A DNA stretch of 64,000 nucleotides from Liolophura sinensis (lineage: Eukaryota > Mollusca > Polyplacophora > Chitonida > Chitonidae): the NCBI RefSeq assembly GCF_032854445.1, contig NC_088302.1, positions 30,535,979-30,599,978 of the forward strand. The letters are read 5' to 3'. Each line of letters begins with the position of its first letter. Within the stretch, counting starts at the first letter, position 1. The position numbers were made by a program, and so were the translations under genes. Of this stretch, positions 23,501-33,125 are shown one piece after another. The notes beneath the pieces are model-generated. The model did no database searches, had not been told where the DNA came from, and saw only the letters and a program-made list of their open reading frames with translations.

Positions 23501-26500
23501 TCCCCATTAACTCGGCCGCCGACCTGGCATCTCAGAACATCTACGATTACGGCACGGTGGACGGAAGCCAGATAGAGTACTTCTTCAAGCACACCAAGAT
23601 TAGCGCCTATGAGAAGATGTACGCGCACATGTCGGTTCTCTCCCCTGAGTCCATGGTCCGCAGGGTGGAGCACGGATTGGAAAGGGTCAGGAAAGAGAAG
23701 TACGCATTTCTCTGGGACTCGCCTACACTAAGGTACATGATCCAATCGAGGTGTGACCTGCTGGAAATAGGCTCACCGTTCGACCTAAAGGGCTACGGGT
23801 GGGCTGTGCAGAAGGATGCTCCTTACAAAGACGCCCTATCTCTGGGGCTGCTCAGGTTGAACGATGAAGGTTATCTTCAAAAGTTCGAGAAACGGTAAGC
23901 GTCATGATTAATTTGAGGTTTTCGTCAGTTATTTGCAAAGAACTGCCTTTGAAGAAGCTTTAGAAGTGCAATTTTTCGTAACTTTTTTCATTAATTTATT
24001 AATTTAATTATCTTATCGGTGTTTAACGCCACCAGAATGTTTGGTTTCTAAGAAGGATTTATGAAAAGATGAAAACAGTATGCCAAGGGTAAACCATCGA
24101 CTTTCATCAGGTACTAGTACCTGACAAACCTTCCGACACATACCTTTTCTACATAAGCAAACGTAGGCCTGTGTGGTAACGGTCTTTGCGGGTTACACAG
24201 CATCGATTTAGGCTAGACTGGGTTAAGATCATCGCGTGTGTATGCTGTAGAGCATATTTACTCACCTTTACTCAAAATGCCACTAGAGCACATCTGTTGC
24301 AATGCATGTTGTTTTGTCTATACTGATAAAAGGTGGTCGACTAGATCAATGTGGGTATATGGTCCTGAAAATCATGAGTTTTATAATCATCTTATTCTTT
24401 AAAGTTGATGAATTTCAAATCACTAGGAAGAAATTCCTTCTGCATTAAAACAGTTAATTTTATTTTATTTTATTAACTCATCATACGTCGATAGTAGGTC
24501 TATATTGCATTCTATCAGCTACTTTCAGTGCTGCATAAGATCGAGGCTGCCCTACGCTCACGTGCTATACGTTACCATGGATAAGCAAAACTTTTATCAT
24601 TCTTTCATAGGGGACACATAGAAATATAAACTGCACTCACGAATGTGAGGAAAATATACCTTAACACACAAAGTTGAAAAAGAAAGCTCGACCTGAAGAG
24701 AGCCTCACCTATGTCCGAGATCAGTAGCGTAATACTTTGCAAGATTCGTTGTGAAACAAACAATGTGATATAAAGTAATTATTTCGAGTTGGGTAAGCGA
24801 ATAGTTGGACTGACCTTTCTAGAATTGTTCAATCGTTGTGACCAAGAAGCTGATAGAAAGCAGTATAGACCTACTATGGACGTGAATGCTTTCTAAAGAA
24901 GTTCAAAGAAAGTGTCATATGAACTTCATATCTTGCCTGCAGATGCTTTCCAGAGCTGTGAATAGTTTTAAATGATAAGGTAAATTTAAACCCGATAGCT
25001 TCATCGCTTTCTCCAATGACAAAGTGGAAAAGGAAGGATATCATTTGTGTTTACCACATCTAGAGTTGTCACGATTCACTTTGCGAATTGTTTACACTTC
25101 TCATCGATATGATATGGATATTTTCTCCACTGCCGGTAAAAATCGATCCATGTTGTGCGCGGAAAAAATGGCATTTGATAATTAAAGCCACTGATTTACC
25201 CGTCAGCTCAACAGCTGTCGTTGTGTTAATCAACACCGCGATGTTAACATGTTCGCTCGTATTACAGTTCCTCACCCCTCTCCCAACTCACTCTCACTAA
25301 CTATCAGGACCTATGGTAACAGCGAGGAGTTGGGGCTAATCTGCTACTGGCCGACACCGCTCGCGAGGCGACTTCTGTAAACATCCCGTAAATTTACCGA
25401 TTGTTATTAACAACAAAACCATGTGTATAATGTGACTGAAGTTGTAATGTGAACTCCCGGAATGAGAGACCACATACCATCCCTTGAGAACTGTCGAAAC
25501 AACGGCTCGAAATGAAATACCTGATGAACAAATACGTGAAATTTCTGCTCGAGATTTGTGTGAATAAAACATTCGAAATGCAGGTACACATTCACACCTC
25601 ACTTCATAAGCTTTGCTTGTTTAAGGGATCTTGATTAACTTGTTGAGCTCTAGTCCAGCCATTCTTTTGTGCAGAGTGGGTTGGGTCATCGTGTTGAATT
25701 AGACTGCCACGTTGGATATATGAACAGTTACAATCAAAGCACAACTGAGATATATATTATTATCGACAAGAGCGTGATACGCGATTTGAATACTGATTTC
25801 ATTCATTCACACGGAACATACGGTGCGTCTTACCAACATCATTGAAAACTATTGACTGCTTCTCTTTGCATGATTCCAGCCTAATGGCGTACCATATATA
25901 CTTTCTGAGTTCTGCGGTAGTTTGCGTTAAATGTCGTTTTGCGAATTGGACGTGCGATTATTGACTTGCAACGTCCATTTTGTTTGACGACTGTTTCGAC
26001 GTATTTCGAGTGTTGTTCACGAAATATTCACCTCATGTACCACTTACTAATAAAGCGATAGTAGAGACTCTCCATATTCTCAGTGCAAAGAGTCATTCGT
26101 GTGGATAGATTTTTGCGTAAACTATCCAGAAAACCAGACAGTAAAACCATTGTTTTGATTCAAGTTTTCCATCAACCAAAAAGCATATATCACCACACCA
26201 GTTCTCCTATAAGACAAGCATATGGTAATATATACCTATTTTGTACACTTTTATAAAACGTTTTGACCAGAATAACAACGAAATAAGATGATATTGTCTT
26301 ATTAGAAAAACAGTCCCGCGGTGCCTGTTCGCTGCGACAGACAACTGGAAGCCATTGGTTAACGAGATTGCACGCATGCTCGATTGCAGCTCTGACTGCT
26401 TAGTCTGCGACTTCAGGTAACGGGGTTTGAAAAGGTATCCGTCGAAGGGTGATGGTTTAATGGGCACTCCGGTGTCCTCCATCCGTAAAACTGACCGCCC

Positions 26501-29028
26501 TTATATAACTTTTTATATAAATTTTTGACTACGCCATTAAACACCAATAAAACTGATAAATTAATTATACAGAAATATTTCCGAGATATCTGTGGAAGGA
26601 ACGCTCTTCGTTCGTCACATTTTACGGAAATGGCAAACTTGTGCATCAGTAAGCACTTACACCAGTGAAATTCAAAGAATATCTTGGATTGTTGTCAGAT
26701 GGTGGGGGCGTTCTGGTTGCCCGGATATGAAGCAGACGGCGTCCACGAAGGAGCTTGAGTTTAAGAATGTGGCGGGAATTTTTCTGGTACTCGCGGGAGG
26801 GGTGATCTTATCCGCTCTCCTTTGTGTCGCCAACTTCATCATTTACAAACGGAAAGAGGCAGTCAAGGTGAGATCTGCATGGGTATTGAGTAAACCAGTC
26901 ATAGTGAGATCTGCAGGGGTGTTGATTAAACCAGTCAAGGTGAAATCTGCATGAGTGTTTATTAAACTAGTCAAGGCGATATCTGCATTAGTGTTGATTA
27001 AACCAGTCAAGGTGCGATCTGCATGGGTTTGGATTAAACCAGTCAAGGTGAAATCTGCATGTTTGTTGATTAAACCAGACAAGATGAGATCTGATTATTG
27101 ATTAAAACAGTCAAGGTGAGATTTGGTTATTGATTAAAACAGTTAGGGTGAGATCTGGGTATTGATTAAAACAGTAAGGGTGAGATCTAGGGATTGATTA
27201 AACCAGTGAAGGTGAGATCTGCATGTGTATTGATTAAACCAGTCATAGTGAGATCTGCATGGGTGTTGATTAAACCAGTCAGGGTGAGATCTGCATGAGT
27301 GTTGATTAAACCAGTCAAGGTGATATCTGCATGAGTGTTGATTAAACCAGTCAAGGTGCGATCTGCATGGGTTTGGATTAAACCAATCAATGCGATATCT
27401 GCATGGGTTTGGATTAAACCAGTCAAGGTGAGATCTGCATGTGTGTTGATTAAACCAGACAAGATGAGATCTGATTATTGATTAAAACAGTCAAGGTGAG
27501 ATCTGGGTATTGATTAAAACAGTTAAGGTGAGATTTGGGTATTGATTAAAACAGTAAGGGATAGATCTAGGTATTGATTAAACCAGTCAAGGTGATATCT
27601 GCATGGGTGTTGATTAAAACAGTCAAGGCGATATCTGCAGGAGTGTTGATTAAACCAGTCAAGGCGATATCTGCAGGAGTGTTGATTAAACCAGTCAAGG
27701 TGCAATCTACATGGGTTTGGATTAAACCAATCAAGGCAATATCTGCATGGGTTTGGATTAAACCAGTCAAGGTGAGATCTGATTATTGATTAAACCAGTC
27801 AAGGTGATATCTGGGTATTGATTAAAACAGTTAAGGTGAAATCTGGGTATTGATTAAAACAGTAAGGGTGAGATCTGGCTATTGATTAAAACAGTAAGGG
27901 TGAGATTTGGGTATTGATTAAAACAGTAAGGGTGAGATCTGGGTATTGATTAAAACAGTTAAGGTGAGATCTGGGTATTGATTAAAACAGTAAGGGTGAG
28001 ATCTGGCTATTGATTAAAACAGTTAGGGTGAGATTTGGGTATTGATTAAAACAGTTAAGGTGAGATTTGGGTATTGGTTAAAACAGTAAGGGATAGATCT
28101 AGGTATTGATTAAACCAGTCAAGGTGATATCTGCATGGGTGTTGATTAAAACAGTCAAGGCGATATCTGCAGGAGTGTTGATTAAACCAGTCAAGGCGAT
28201 ATCTGCAGGAGTGTTGATTAAACCAGTCAAGGTGCAATCTACATGGGTTTGGATTAAATCAATCAAGGCAATATCTGCATGGGTTTGGATTAAACCAGTC
28301 AAGGTGAGATCTGATTATTGATTAAACCAGTCAAGGTGATATCTGGGTATTGATTAAAACAGTTAGGGTGAAATCTGGGTATTGATTAAAACAGTAAGGG
28401 TGAGATCTGGCTATTGATTAAAACAGTAAGGGTGAGATCTGGCTATTGATTAAAACAGTTAGGGTGAGATTTGGGTATTGATTAAAACAGTTAAGGTGAG
28501 ATCTGGGTATTGATTAAAACATTCAAGGTTAGATTTTAGCGCTATAGATAGTAGATTATCCATGAAGAAAACTTAGAAGCCTAACATTTGAGCGGCGAGG
28601 ATGCTTAGAGTAAGTAAAGAAGGCATTGCCATTCTTTTAATTAATTCTCTAACATTTAGACGTAATATGCAGAGTAGCATGGACTTTAACATCGTTAATA
28701 TTATATGCGTTTCTTGCCCTTGAAAATCAAAAAATTCTGCTAACTATATCGAAAAATTATGTATTTGAGATCAGAATAATGCACATGTTTTTTTTACTAA
28801 AACCAGGAGGCGTTAAGCCATAATCATTCATTCTACAAGTAGTAATTATACATATCACATCGAGTATAAGCAGTTTTGTCCAGCGTTTGCCACCTTATTA
28901 TTTGAATAGACCCTCACATTTTATCATTTCCTCACCAGAGCCGGAAGAAAGTCTCGGAAGAGAATGCTTGGCCATTAAAATCGGAGAACAACAGCAGCAA
29001 ATGGTATCCGGATTCATCTTACAGCTGA
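11469..29028 (+). CDS. Ionotropic glutamate receptor 1 (iGluR-1), 12 exons
   Basis: Exons: 11469-11562, 13587-13721, 14320-14562, 15572-15759, 16523-16576, 17510-17689, 18530-18634, 19358-19486, 22339-22545, 23068-23894, 26699-26867, 28939-29028. Together they give 2421 nt, about 806 residues. Order: signal peptide (residues 1-24), amino-terminal domain (to ~350), S1 (~370-490), M1 (~498-518), pore loop (~535-552), M3 with IYTANLAAFLTL (~573-585), S2, M4 (NVAGIFLVLAGG), short cytoplasmic tail. It should be a plasma-membrane ligand-gated cation channel subunit. Binding-site residues: Arg460 kept, Ile614 for the usual Thr, Asp662 for the usual Glu. The Q/R site is Arg545. The LBD disulfide Cys pair is present (SRCDLLEIG, RSGCPD). 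All junctions are canonical except after exon 9 (GA in place of GT). It is AMPA/kainate/delta-like; the exact subclass is uncertain. Confidence 0.9.
11563..12443. other. iGluR-1 intron 1, left part
   Basis: AT-rich. Two diverged ~120-bp copies lie around 12010-12130 and 12130-12240 (GTGGAAAAAATGAGATCAAAGATAC-like core). No coding potential was seen. Confidence 0.45.
12444..12840 (+). mobile_element. SINE family 1 carrying a nested SINE
   Basis: The host SINE runs on the plus strand: head 12444-12557 (CATCCGTGGCTTAGTGGTTA), body resuming at 12733, tail ACGGCGTAAAACACTAGTAA. It is split by the inverted copy at 12569-12732. Confidence 0.85.
12569..12732 (-). mobile_element. SINE family 1, 5'-truncated, nested in another SINE
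   Basis: Antisense copy beginning (TTTA)n TTTGATTGGTGTTTTACGC and ending TACGGCCGGAGAG. GTCGTATTTGA flanks it at 12558-12568 and 12733-12743, so it inserted into the older SINE. Confidence 0.88.
13025..13385. repeat. 60-bp tandem repeat, about 6 copies
   Basis: TTGGTGACAATAAAGGAGG recurs every 60 bp (13092, 13152, 13212, 13272, 13332, with a diverged first copy near 13032). It lies in intron 1 of iGluR-1, about 200 bp before exon 2. Its minus-strand open frame is an artefact. Confidence 0.93.
13587..13721 (+). CDS. iGluR-1 exon 2: start of amino-terminal domain
   Basis: Acceptor TTGTTACAG. Encodes CLASSRDDPSVELARQIADG and KGIYKEFNNSFDEVLS. Donor TCGG|GTTGGT gives phase 1, which joins exon 3 as ..EVLS-A-FEFLTSEN.. 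. A weaker alternative donor (CAA|GTAAAA at 13669) breaks the frame into exon 3. Confidence 0.8.
14320..14562 (+). CDS. iGluR-1 exon 3: amino-terminal domain
   Basis: TTCTTCAG acceptor and GAAG|GTAACG donor. Encodes FLTSENISAVVGPFQETYEV, IPYLATTWVP and VVDVVNYYSWSQVTVIYDS. These match the family's 'IGP' turn, the 'IPxxxTxW' strand and the 'YxxWxxVxxxYD' helix-strand of the ATD. Confidence 0.93.
14731..15267 (+). mobile_element. MITE with 15-bp terminal inverted repeats
   Basis: TTAA flanks both ends (14731-14734 and 15264-15267). Left end AGGAGAAGAAAATTT, right end AAGTTTTCTTCTCCT. No coding capacity. Sits in intron 3 of iGluR-1. The TTAA duplication suggests a piggyBac-type donor; a TA duplication cannot be excluded, since TTAAAGG/CCTTTAA contains both. 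Confidence 0.88.
15572..15759 (+). CDS. iGluR-1 exon 4: amino-terminal domain
   Basis: Acceptor TTTCCAG, donor AAACAG|GTGAAT, phase 0. Encodes HVIEQLLHRRTIDVNGHK, then GAMQLKETLIQIRDRG and LEIVVVCSPSTTHTIIKQ. An internal CAAG|GTGAGT at 15630 looks like a donor, but the frame reads through and the downstream sequence matches the family. Confidence 0.9.
16523..16576 (+). CDS. iGluR-1 exon 5: 54-nt micro-exon
   Basis: GLYLGLLSTRNKWLIVNM between TTTCCATAG and ATG|GTAAGA. Phase 0 on both sides and identical in length to exon 5 of iGluR-2. Corresponds to the 'LGM(L/M)xxxYxxIxT' strand of the ATD. Confidence 0.88.
16650..16748 (+). mobile_element. SINE family 1, tail fragment
   Basis: TATAATGCTGGTCGCCGTCG to AAACACCAATCAAATAAAC plus an A-rich tail. 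In intron 5 of iGluR-1. Confidence 0.82.
17510..17689 (+). CDS. iGluR-1 exon 6: amino-terminal domain
   Basis: Acceptor TACCTGCAG, donor AAGACG|GTATTT, exactly 60 codons, phase 0. Encodes GTEEANLTDFVDSNANVTIL and SILHDAIHVYAAMTRNV, the latter matching the 'LxxDAxxVxxxA' helix. Potential N-glycosylation at ANLT and ANVT. Confidence 0.92.
17690..18529. other. iGluR-1 intron 6
   Basis: AT-rich, with no recognised repeat family or open frame of interest. Confidence 0.5.
18530..18634 (+). CDS. iGluR-1 exon 7: end of amino-terminal domain
   Basis: 105 nt, phase 0/0, the same length as exon 7 of iGluR-2. VTVHGCTGALQVIPGGTRGN aligns without gaps to IQLNGLSGNLQFDDNGFRTN there, i.e. the family 'GLTGxIxFxxxGxR' element. 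Donor GCC|GTGAGT. Confidence 0.88.
19358..19486 (+). CDS. iGluR-1 exon 8: ATD to S1 linker
   Basis: 43 codons, acceptor TGTTACAG, donor ATA|GTAAGT. Starts KGTW (family 'xGxW') and ends RRTLIVTTKI, the strand opening the ligand-binding domain. Confidence 0.92.
19530..19660 (+). mobile_element. Probable tRNA-derived SINE fragment (other family)
   Basis: CGTGGCCCAATGGCTAAGAG resembles an A box and TCCTGAAATCAAATCCAG a degenerate B box. In intron 8 of iGluR-1. The family was not identified. Confidence 0.5.
20706..21285 (+). mobile_element. MITE, complete copy
   Basis: TTAA at 20706-20709 and 21282-21285 flanks AGGAGAAGAAAACTT and its exact inverse AAGTTTTCTTCTCCT. 572 bp internal. Same family as 14731-15267 and 5961-6335. 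In intron 8 of iGluR-1. Confidence 0.92.
21286..22338. other. iGluR-1 intron 8, right part
   Basis: AT-rich. A short direct repeat AACGTAGCTCGCTTCGATTA / AAGGTAGCTCGCTTCTG lies near 21731-21770. No gene seen. Confidence 0.45.
22339..22545 (+). CDS. iGluR-1 exon 9: S1, with a GA 5' splice site
   Basis: Acceptor CACTTTCAG. Encodes EKPYVQW, LEGYCIDILRELAYRFGF, YLVPDGKFG and WTGMIRELKDK, the S1 core. Taking the end at AAG|GAAAGT gives 207 nt, identical in length and phase to exon 9 of iGluR-2 (GGG|GTGAGT), and a gap-free join (RELKDK-RADIAMAPF). This makes the intron begin with GA. The alternative is a GTTACA donor at 22559 with a 2-nt acceptor shift, which adds four residues. Confidence 0.82.
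23068..23894 (+). CDS. iGluR-1 exon 10: S1 end, M1, pore, M3 and S2
   Basis: RADIAMAPFSVTPER carries the glutamate-carboxylate Arg (residue 460). M1 runs over VWVSIFISFLAASFVLFAIS. The pore loop WAALLRGGTSG has Arg at the Q/R site (CGT, 23365-23367). M3 has IYTANLAAFLTL in place of SYTANLAAF. S2 has YGTVDGSQIEYFF (Ile614) and YAFLWDS (Asp662). The exon ends AAACG|GTAAGC, phase 2, joining the RWWGRSGC of exon 11. Confidence 0.95.
23895..26698. other. iGluR-1 intron 10
   Basis: 2.8 kb of non-coding DNA. It holds a ~360-bp fragment of the RT element's 3' region near 25660-26030. Otherwise no gene or repeat family was recognised. Confidence 0.55.
25660..26030 (+). mobile_element. RT retroelement 3'-region fragment
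   Basis: TTGAATTAGACTGCCACGTT, CTGCTTCTCTTTGCATGATT and ATTATTGACTTGCAACGTCC match the non-coding 3' part of the element copy at 42.2-42.5 kb. No coding part. Confidence 0.65.
26699..26867 (+). CDS. iGluR-1 exon 11: M4
   Basis: Acceptor TTGTTGTCAG. (CG)A-TGG-TGG gives RWWGRSGCPD, then LEFKNVAGIFLVLAGGVIL (M4) and a basic stop-transfer YKRKEAVK. Donor GTCAAG|GTGAGA. The last ~8 exon bases and the donor form the first unit of the minisatellite at 26860-28530. Confidence 0.93.
26860..28535. repeat. 36/32-bp minisatellite built on an exon donor
   Basis: About 45 copies. Long unit 36 bp (CAGTCAAGGTGAGATCTG, then CATGGGTGTTGATTAAAC). Short unit 32 bp, lacking part of the CATGGGTG segment. Nearly every unit repeats the AAG|GTGAGA donor of exon 11. 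36-bp runs are open as 12-residue repeats on both strands (e.g. VKAISAGVLIKP). A ~532-bp block is itself duplicated (near 27551 and 28083). Confidence 0.95.
28939..29028 (+). CDS. iGluR-1 exon 12: C-terminal tail
   Basis: Acceptor TTCCTCACCAG. SRKKVSEENAWPLKSENNSS, then KWYPDSSYS and TGA. Phase 0, matching exon 12 of iGluR-2, which begins ERKEESAD. Confidence 0.85.
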   Translation, partial: SRKKVSEENAWPLKSENNSSKWYPDSSYS

Positions 29029-29444
29029 ACGCTGACGCGTTTGTGAAAAGCTATGGAAACCACTGAATAATCATGACTCAGGACCAACACTCTTCCACAC
29101 TCGATTTGGAGAAAAGCTAAGAGGTTCGAACCCATGAGTCGCCCAAGGTCATTCCAGACGGATGTGCTATTCCTCTATGGATCAACCAGCAATGACTACA
29201 AGACCGTTCTTCCGTTCCTGGAAATCGGATATGAACGGCATATGCTTTGGCTGGACGCACCGCTTTGGTAGGTTCTGGTGTTCTCACCTCATATCTCTTC
29301 CCTAAAGCTGGACTGCTGCGTAAAATCCCTGAGTATGTTGAAGAATGCTGCTCAGTGATAAACTGCATTATCTTGCCCGTTAAAAAGATTAATAACTGTG
29401 TATAAGTATCATTGTTTCTGTACCAATTTACATATTACCAACAC

Positions 29445-29905
29445 AGGATGTACGGACTCCTGCACACTATATCACCAATCCGGGGCATACAGACTCCTGC
29501 ACACTGTATGACCGATCCAGGATATACAGACTCCTGCACATTATATGACCGACCCATGATGTACAGACTCCTGCACACTGTATGACCGATCCAGGATGTA
29601 CGGACGCCTGTACACTACATGACCAGTCCGGGGTGTTCTGACTCCTGTACACTATATGACCAATCCGGGATGTACGGAGTCCTGTACACTATATGACCAA
29701 TCCGGGATGTACGGAGTCCTGTACACTGCATGACCAATCCGGGGTGTACTGACTCCTGTACACTACATGACCAATCCGAGGTGTACAGGCTCCTATACAC
29801 TATATGAACAATCCGGGGTGTACGAACTCCTGTACAGTACATGACCAGTCCGAGGTGTACAGGCTCCTGTACACTATATGACCAATCCGGGATGTCCTGC
29901 ACACT
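29445..29905. repeat. 37-bp minisatellite downstream of iGluR-1
   Basis: About 12 copies of GACCAATCCGGGATGTACGG..AGTCCTGTACACTATAT. It lies 0.4 kb after the iGluR-1 stop, within or beyond the 3' UTR. Minus-strand open frames here are repeat artefacts. Confidence 0.93.
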
Positions 29906-30642
29906 ATAATCAAACTTGGGTTCTACACCAAAAATATTTACCTACGCAGGTCTTAATTTATTTCTGAACAAGTACCAATCTAACGAGCCTCAGGATACTA
30001 TAATCGAATTGGGGTTATATTCTTGTGTACACTAAGTGTTATATATTAAGTGATTTTATGTAAGACTACCTATAGATAATGCGCATGCTTGATTCAGCGG
30101 GACTGGGAACAGTTTACTTACTGGAGAGTTGAAGGAAAACAAGTAACTCACAGCATATAAATATGGACAATTTTTTTGTTATACATACATAAAAGTATAA
30201 CTCCCTTTGCATTTAGACAGAAACCTTGTTGTTGACCTAAAAGTGAAAGTGAAAGCGAAACAATATTACATCTCTGTGTAAAATGTTCCAATGTTGCTCA
30301 GTCATCACCACCGGGAATTCCAGCGTGTGCTTTGGCTATTGTATAGCCCGCTGAATGGGTTTCTGCTGAACATTCATGTTGTAAAATCGCTCGCGCGGGA
30401 ATACTGTATGATGGTCAGCCCTAGTCCACACTATCAGTTCAGTTTATTGTCAAAATATTAAGCCTTTTAAAATAACCAGGAAATGTTGGGTTTATTGTCA
30501 TCATGCAATATTCCAAATTTACTGAATAATACTGAATATATTGTCTACATAAGGGCCCAACTTACTTCTTAGTTGAAAAAGGTTTGATCAGATTGTTGTA
30601 AACGTTGTTGGCCTTATACATTCAGTTGGGAATTTTTCGTGC
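29906..30642. other. Intergenic, nothing recognised
   Basis: AT-rich sequence without open frames or known repeats. Confidence 0.45.
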
Positions 30643-30903
30643 CTGAACTAATTTAATTTATTTTATTTGATTGGTGTTTTACGCCGTGCTCAACAATATT
30701 TCATTTATACGACGGTGGCCAGCATTATGGTGGGAGGAAACCGGGAAGAGCCCGCGGGAAACCCACGGCCATCCGCAGGCTGCTGACAGACTTCCTCAGG
30801 TACAGCCGAACAGGAAGTCAACATGCGCTGGACGAACTCACAGCGATCGCATTGATGGGAGGCCCCTGGGTCATTACGCAGTGCTAGCGCGACTGAACTA
30901 ATT
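30643..30903 (-). mobile_element. SINE family 1 with target-site duplication
   Basis: CTGAACTAATT flanks the copy at 30643-30653 and 30893-30903. The body is complete; the tRNA-like head is eroded (GCAGTGCTAGCGCGA). Confidence 0.88.
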
Positions 30904-31221
30904 ACTTCCAAGCATCATTCTCAGCTGCACGCATGTCTACATAGAAACAGGGACGTAGTATTATAGAATGTAACCAAGGAGTATACCGCTTGGACCGAGT
31001 AGATTTAGGCGTGTGGTCCCCAAAAGTAGGATATTTTATGTTTGTATTTTTATTCATGGCTTGTACATAGTAGTGTTAACTCCATTCTGGTGACACAGCA
31101 GGCATGTCAATGTATTACTATAACAGTTTTTTTTACTTTAACAGTCATTACATAACCAATTTGTTGATCAAGACTGTACATACTGCCATACATGTTGTAC
31201 ATAGTTTTCATACATATATTC

Positions 31222-31224
<3 letters not shown>

Positions 31225-31293
<69 letters not shown>
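31225..31293. repeat. (TA)n microsatellite
   Basis: About 34 TA units. Confidence 0.97.
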
Positions 31294-31298
<5 letters not shown>

Positions 31299-31689
31299 GG
31301 TTATTTGTATTGATTTTCAGGTAAATGAATTAAATAAATAATTTATATGACCTGGTACCTGAGATTTGTTCTTCCGTGTCTAATTGTTCTGGTAGCTATT
31401 AATGGATTAGAAATCAGTTATCACCGCATAAACTGCTGTTGGGAACCGGTTAACCCAGGGGGTTTGTATAAGTATGTCGTTTATTAGAAATGGTATTTTA
31501 ACAGTTTTCTGTAGTTAAATTAGCCCCACCCCCATCCCACCGGCTTACCCACCTTCGGCTTTGTTGCTGTCACAGAGAAGAGAATAGCTTTTATGAACCG
31601 AAAAAAAACAAATCTGGTCAGCTGGAAAGCTCATACTTTCGCTTCTAGAAGCATAATTTCAAGTTTTATCTCTCAAATCATTTGAATGG

Positions 31690-31920
31690 TTTAAGGTATA
31701 CACATGACTTCTTCAGTAACATGGTAGGGGTGTGGTTTAAGGGTGAAGGAAACCTTGGTACACCGCCGTCCTTCTCTACAAACCTGACAAACATCATGAC
31801 TTAAAGCCCCAGCGGAAACATCGAGTGATGGATTCGAACACACGACCTCATTGGCTTGTAGATCTACAGAAAGTCGTGGTAAGCCAATACTTTAATCATC
31901 TGATCCGGGAACTTCCATAT
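31690..31920 (-). mobile_element. Possible further SINE-like repeat
   Basis: GATTCGAACACACGACCTCA has an antisense B-box look, next to body words (GTACACCGCCGTCC, AAACCTGACAAACATCATGA) echoed near 58720-58790. Weak. Confidence 0.35.
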
Positions 31921-32934
31921 AGCTTTAATTTTCGGTATAGTCTATATTGGCAAAAAATTACCGTAAGCTGGGAGACATTTGTATAAGTGTGAAGCGCCAA
32001 CAGGTCTGTCCACGTTTAGTTAGCCATTTCTCTAAATGAGCTACTAAGCCTCTTATACAACTGGCACGAGAGTAAACTGAAATGGCAGGCTAACGTTACA
32101 GTCATGTTTAAACATTAAACAAACACACAGCTAGTGGTAGATCAGATGTTACAGGGTGTATATCAGTCTGTCTGGGACAGATGTTACCTGATAATGACCA
32201 GATGGACTTTGCGTTTGATGCAGTGAAGAGGCATGGTAAATACATGATAACCGACTGATTGTGGGTTGGTTACTATTTGTGCTTCCGTTACGCGCACAAC
32301 GCCCGCCTACTTGATATGCATTCTCATATTTTTGTCCGGGTACAAGATAACTGGCTTGCGAAATTTTCCTATAGGGAATAAAAGAATACCCACTGGTTTA
32401 CTTTGAAGTTGCTTTGCCCAACAGCGGTAATTCGCTTATGGACAAACCAAATGAGTTTTTCGCGAAAAGTGAGGGATATAAATTTGGGTCCGTCCGTCTG
32501 CATATCTGTCTGCATGTGTGTCCGTCTGTCTGTCTCTCTCTGTCAGTCTGACTGGCTTTGGTTCCCGTGCAATAACTCATCCAGATATTGTCCGATTTTG
32601 TCCGATAAATAAAAAATATGTGCTAGTCCATTCTGTGAAACTTCACCTGAAGTTTGATAATCGGTCCTATCTATAGCTGTTTTTCACGAATTAACGGCTT
32701 CCAACATTGGTTTGATAAAATTTGTGAGAAGACTCATTTTGGTTCCGCTCATGTCAAGTCGGAAGACCAGGTTGCTTAAGATAGGGAGTAAATTTTTTAG
32801 TTTGTTCTCGAAATTTACCAGTCACGCATGCGTCTTGCAATGACATTTCAGGCCAAAAAAAAGAAGCAAATTTTTCAGAAAGCAGGGACTTGTTCATAGT
32901 TAAGTTGCTTAGTTCATAGTAAAGTATCAGTATG

Positions 32935-33125
32935 CCGCCTCACTGACGTCTAACGTAGACGTAAAGATCAGTGTGGCGCCTCATTCAAGTCTAACGCAGA
33001 CGCAAAGATCAGTGTGGCGCCTCATTCACCTCTAACGTAGACGCAAAGATCAGTATGGCGCCTCATTGAAGAATAACGTAGGCGCAAAGATCAGTGTGGC
33101 GCCTCATTCACGTCTAGCGTAGACA
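32935..33125. repeat. 41-bp tandem repeat, about 4.5 copies
   Basis: GATCAGTGTGGCGCCTCATT followed by CACGTCTAACGTAGACGCAAA. The unit contains the near-palindrome GTCTAACGTAGAC. Confidence 0.92.

Noticed and set aside
26843-28321. Several open frames on both strands (LTGLINTHAD, VKAISAGVLIKP)
   Set aside because: Artefacts of the in-frame 36-bp repeat.
29467-29902. Minus-strand frames rich in SVQES/HPGLV
   Set aside because: Artefacts of the 37-bp minisatellite.
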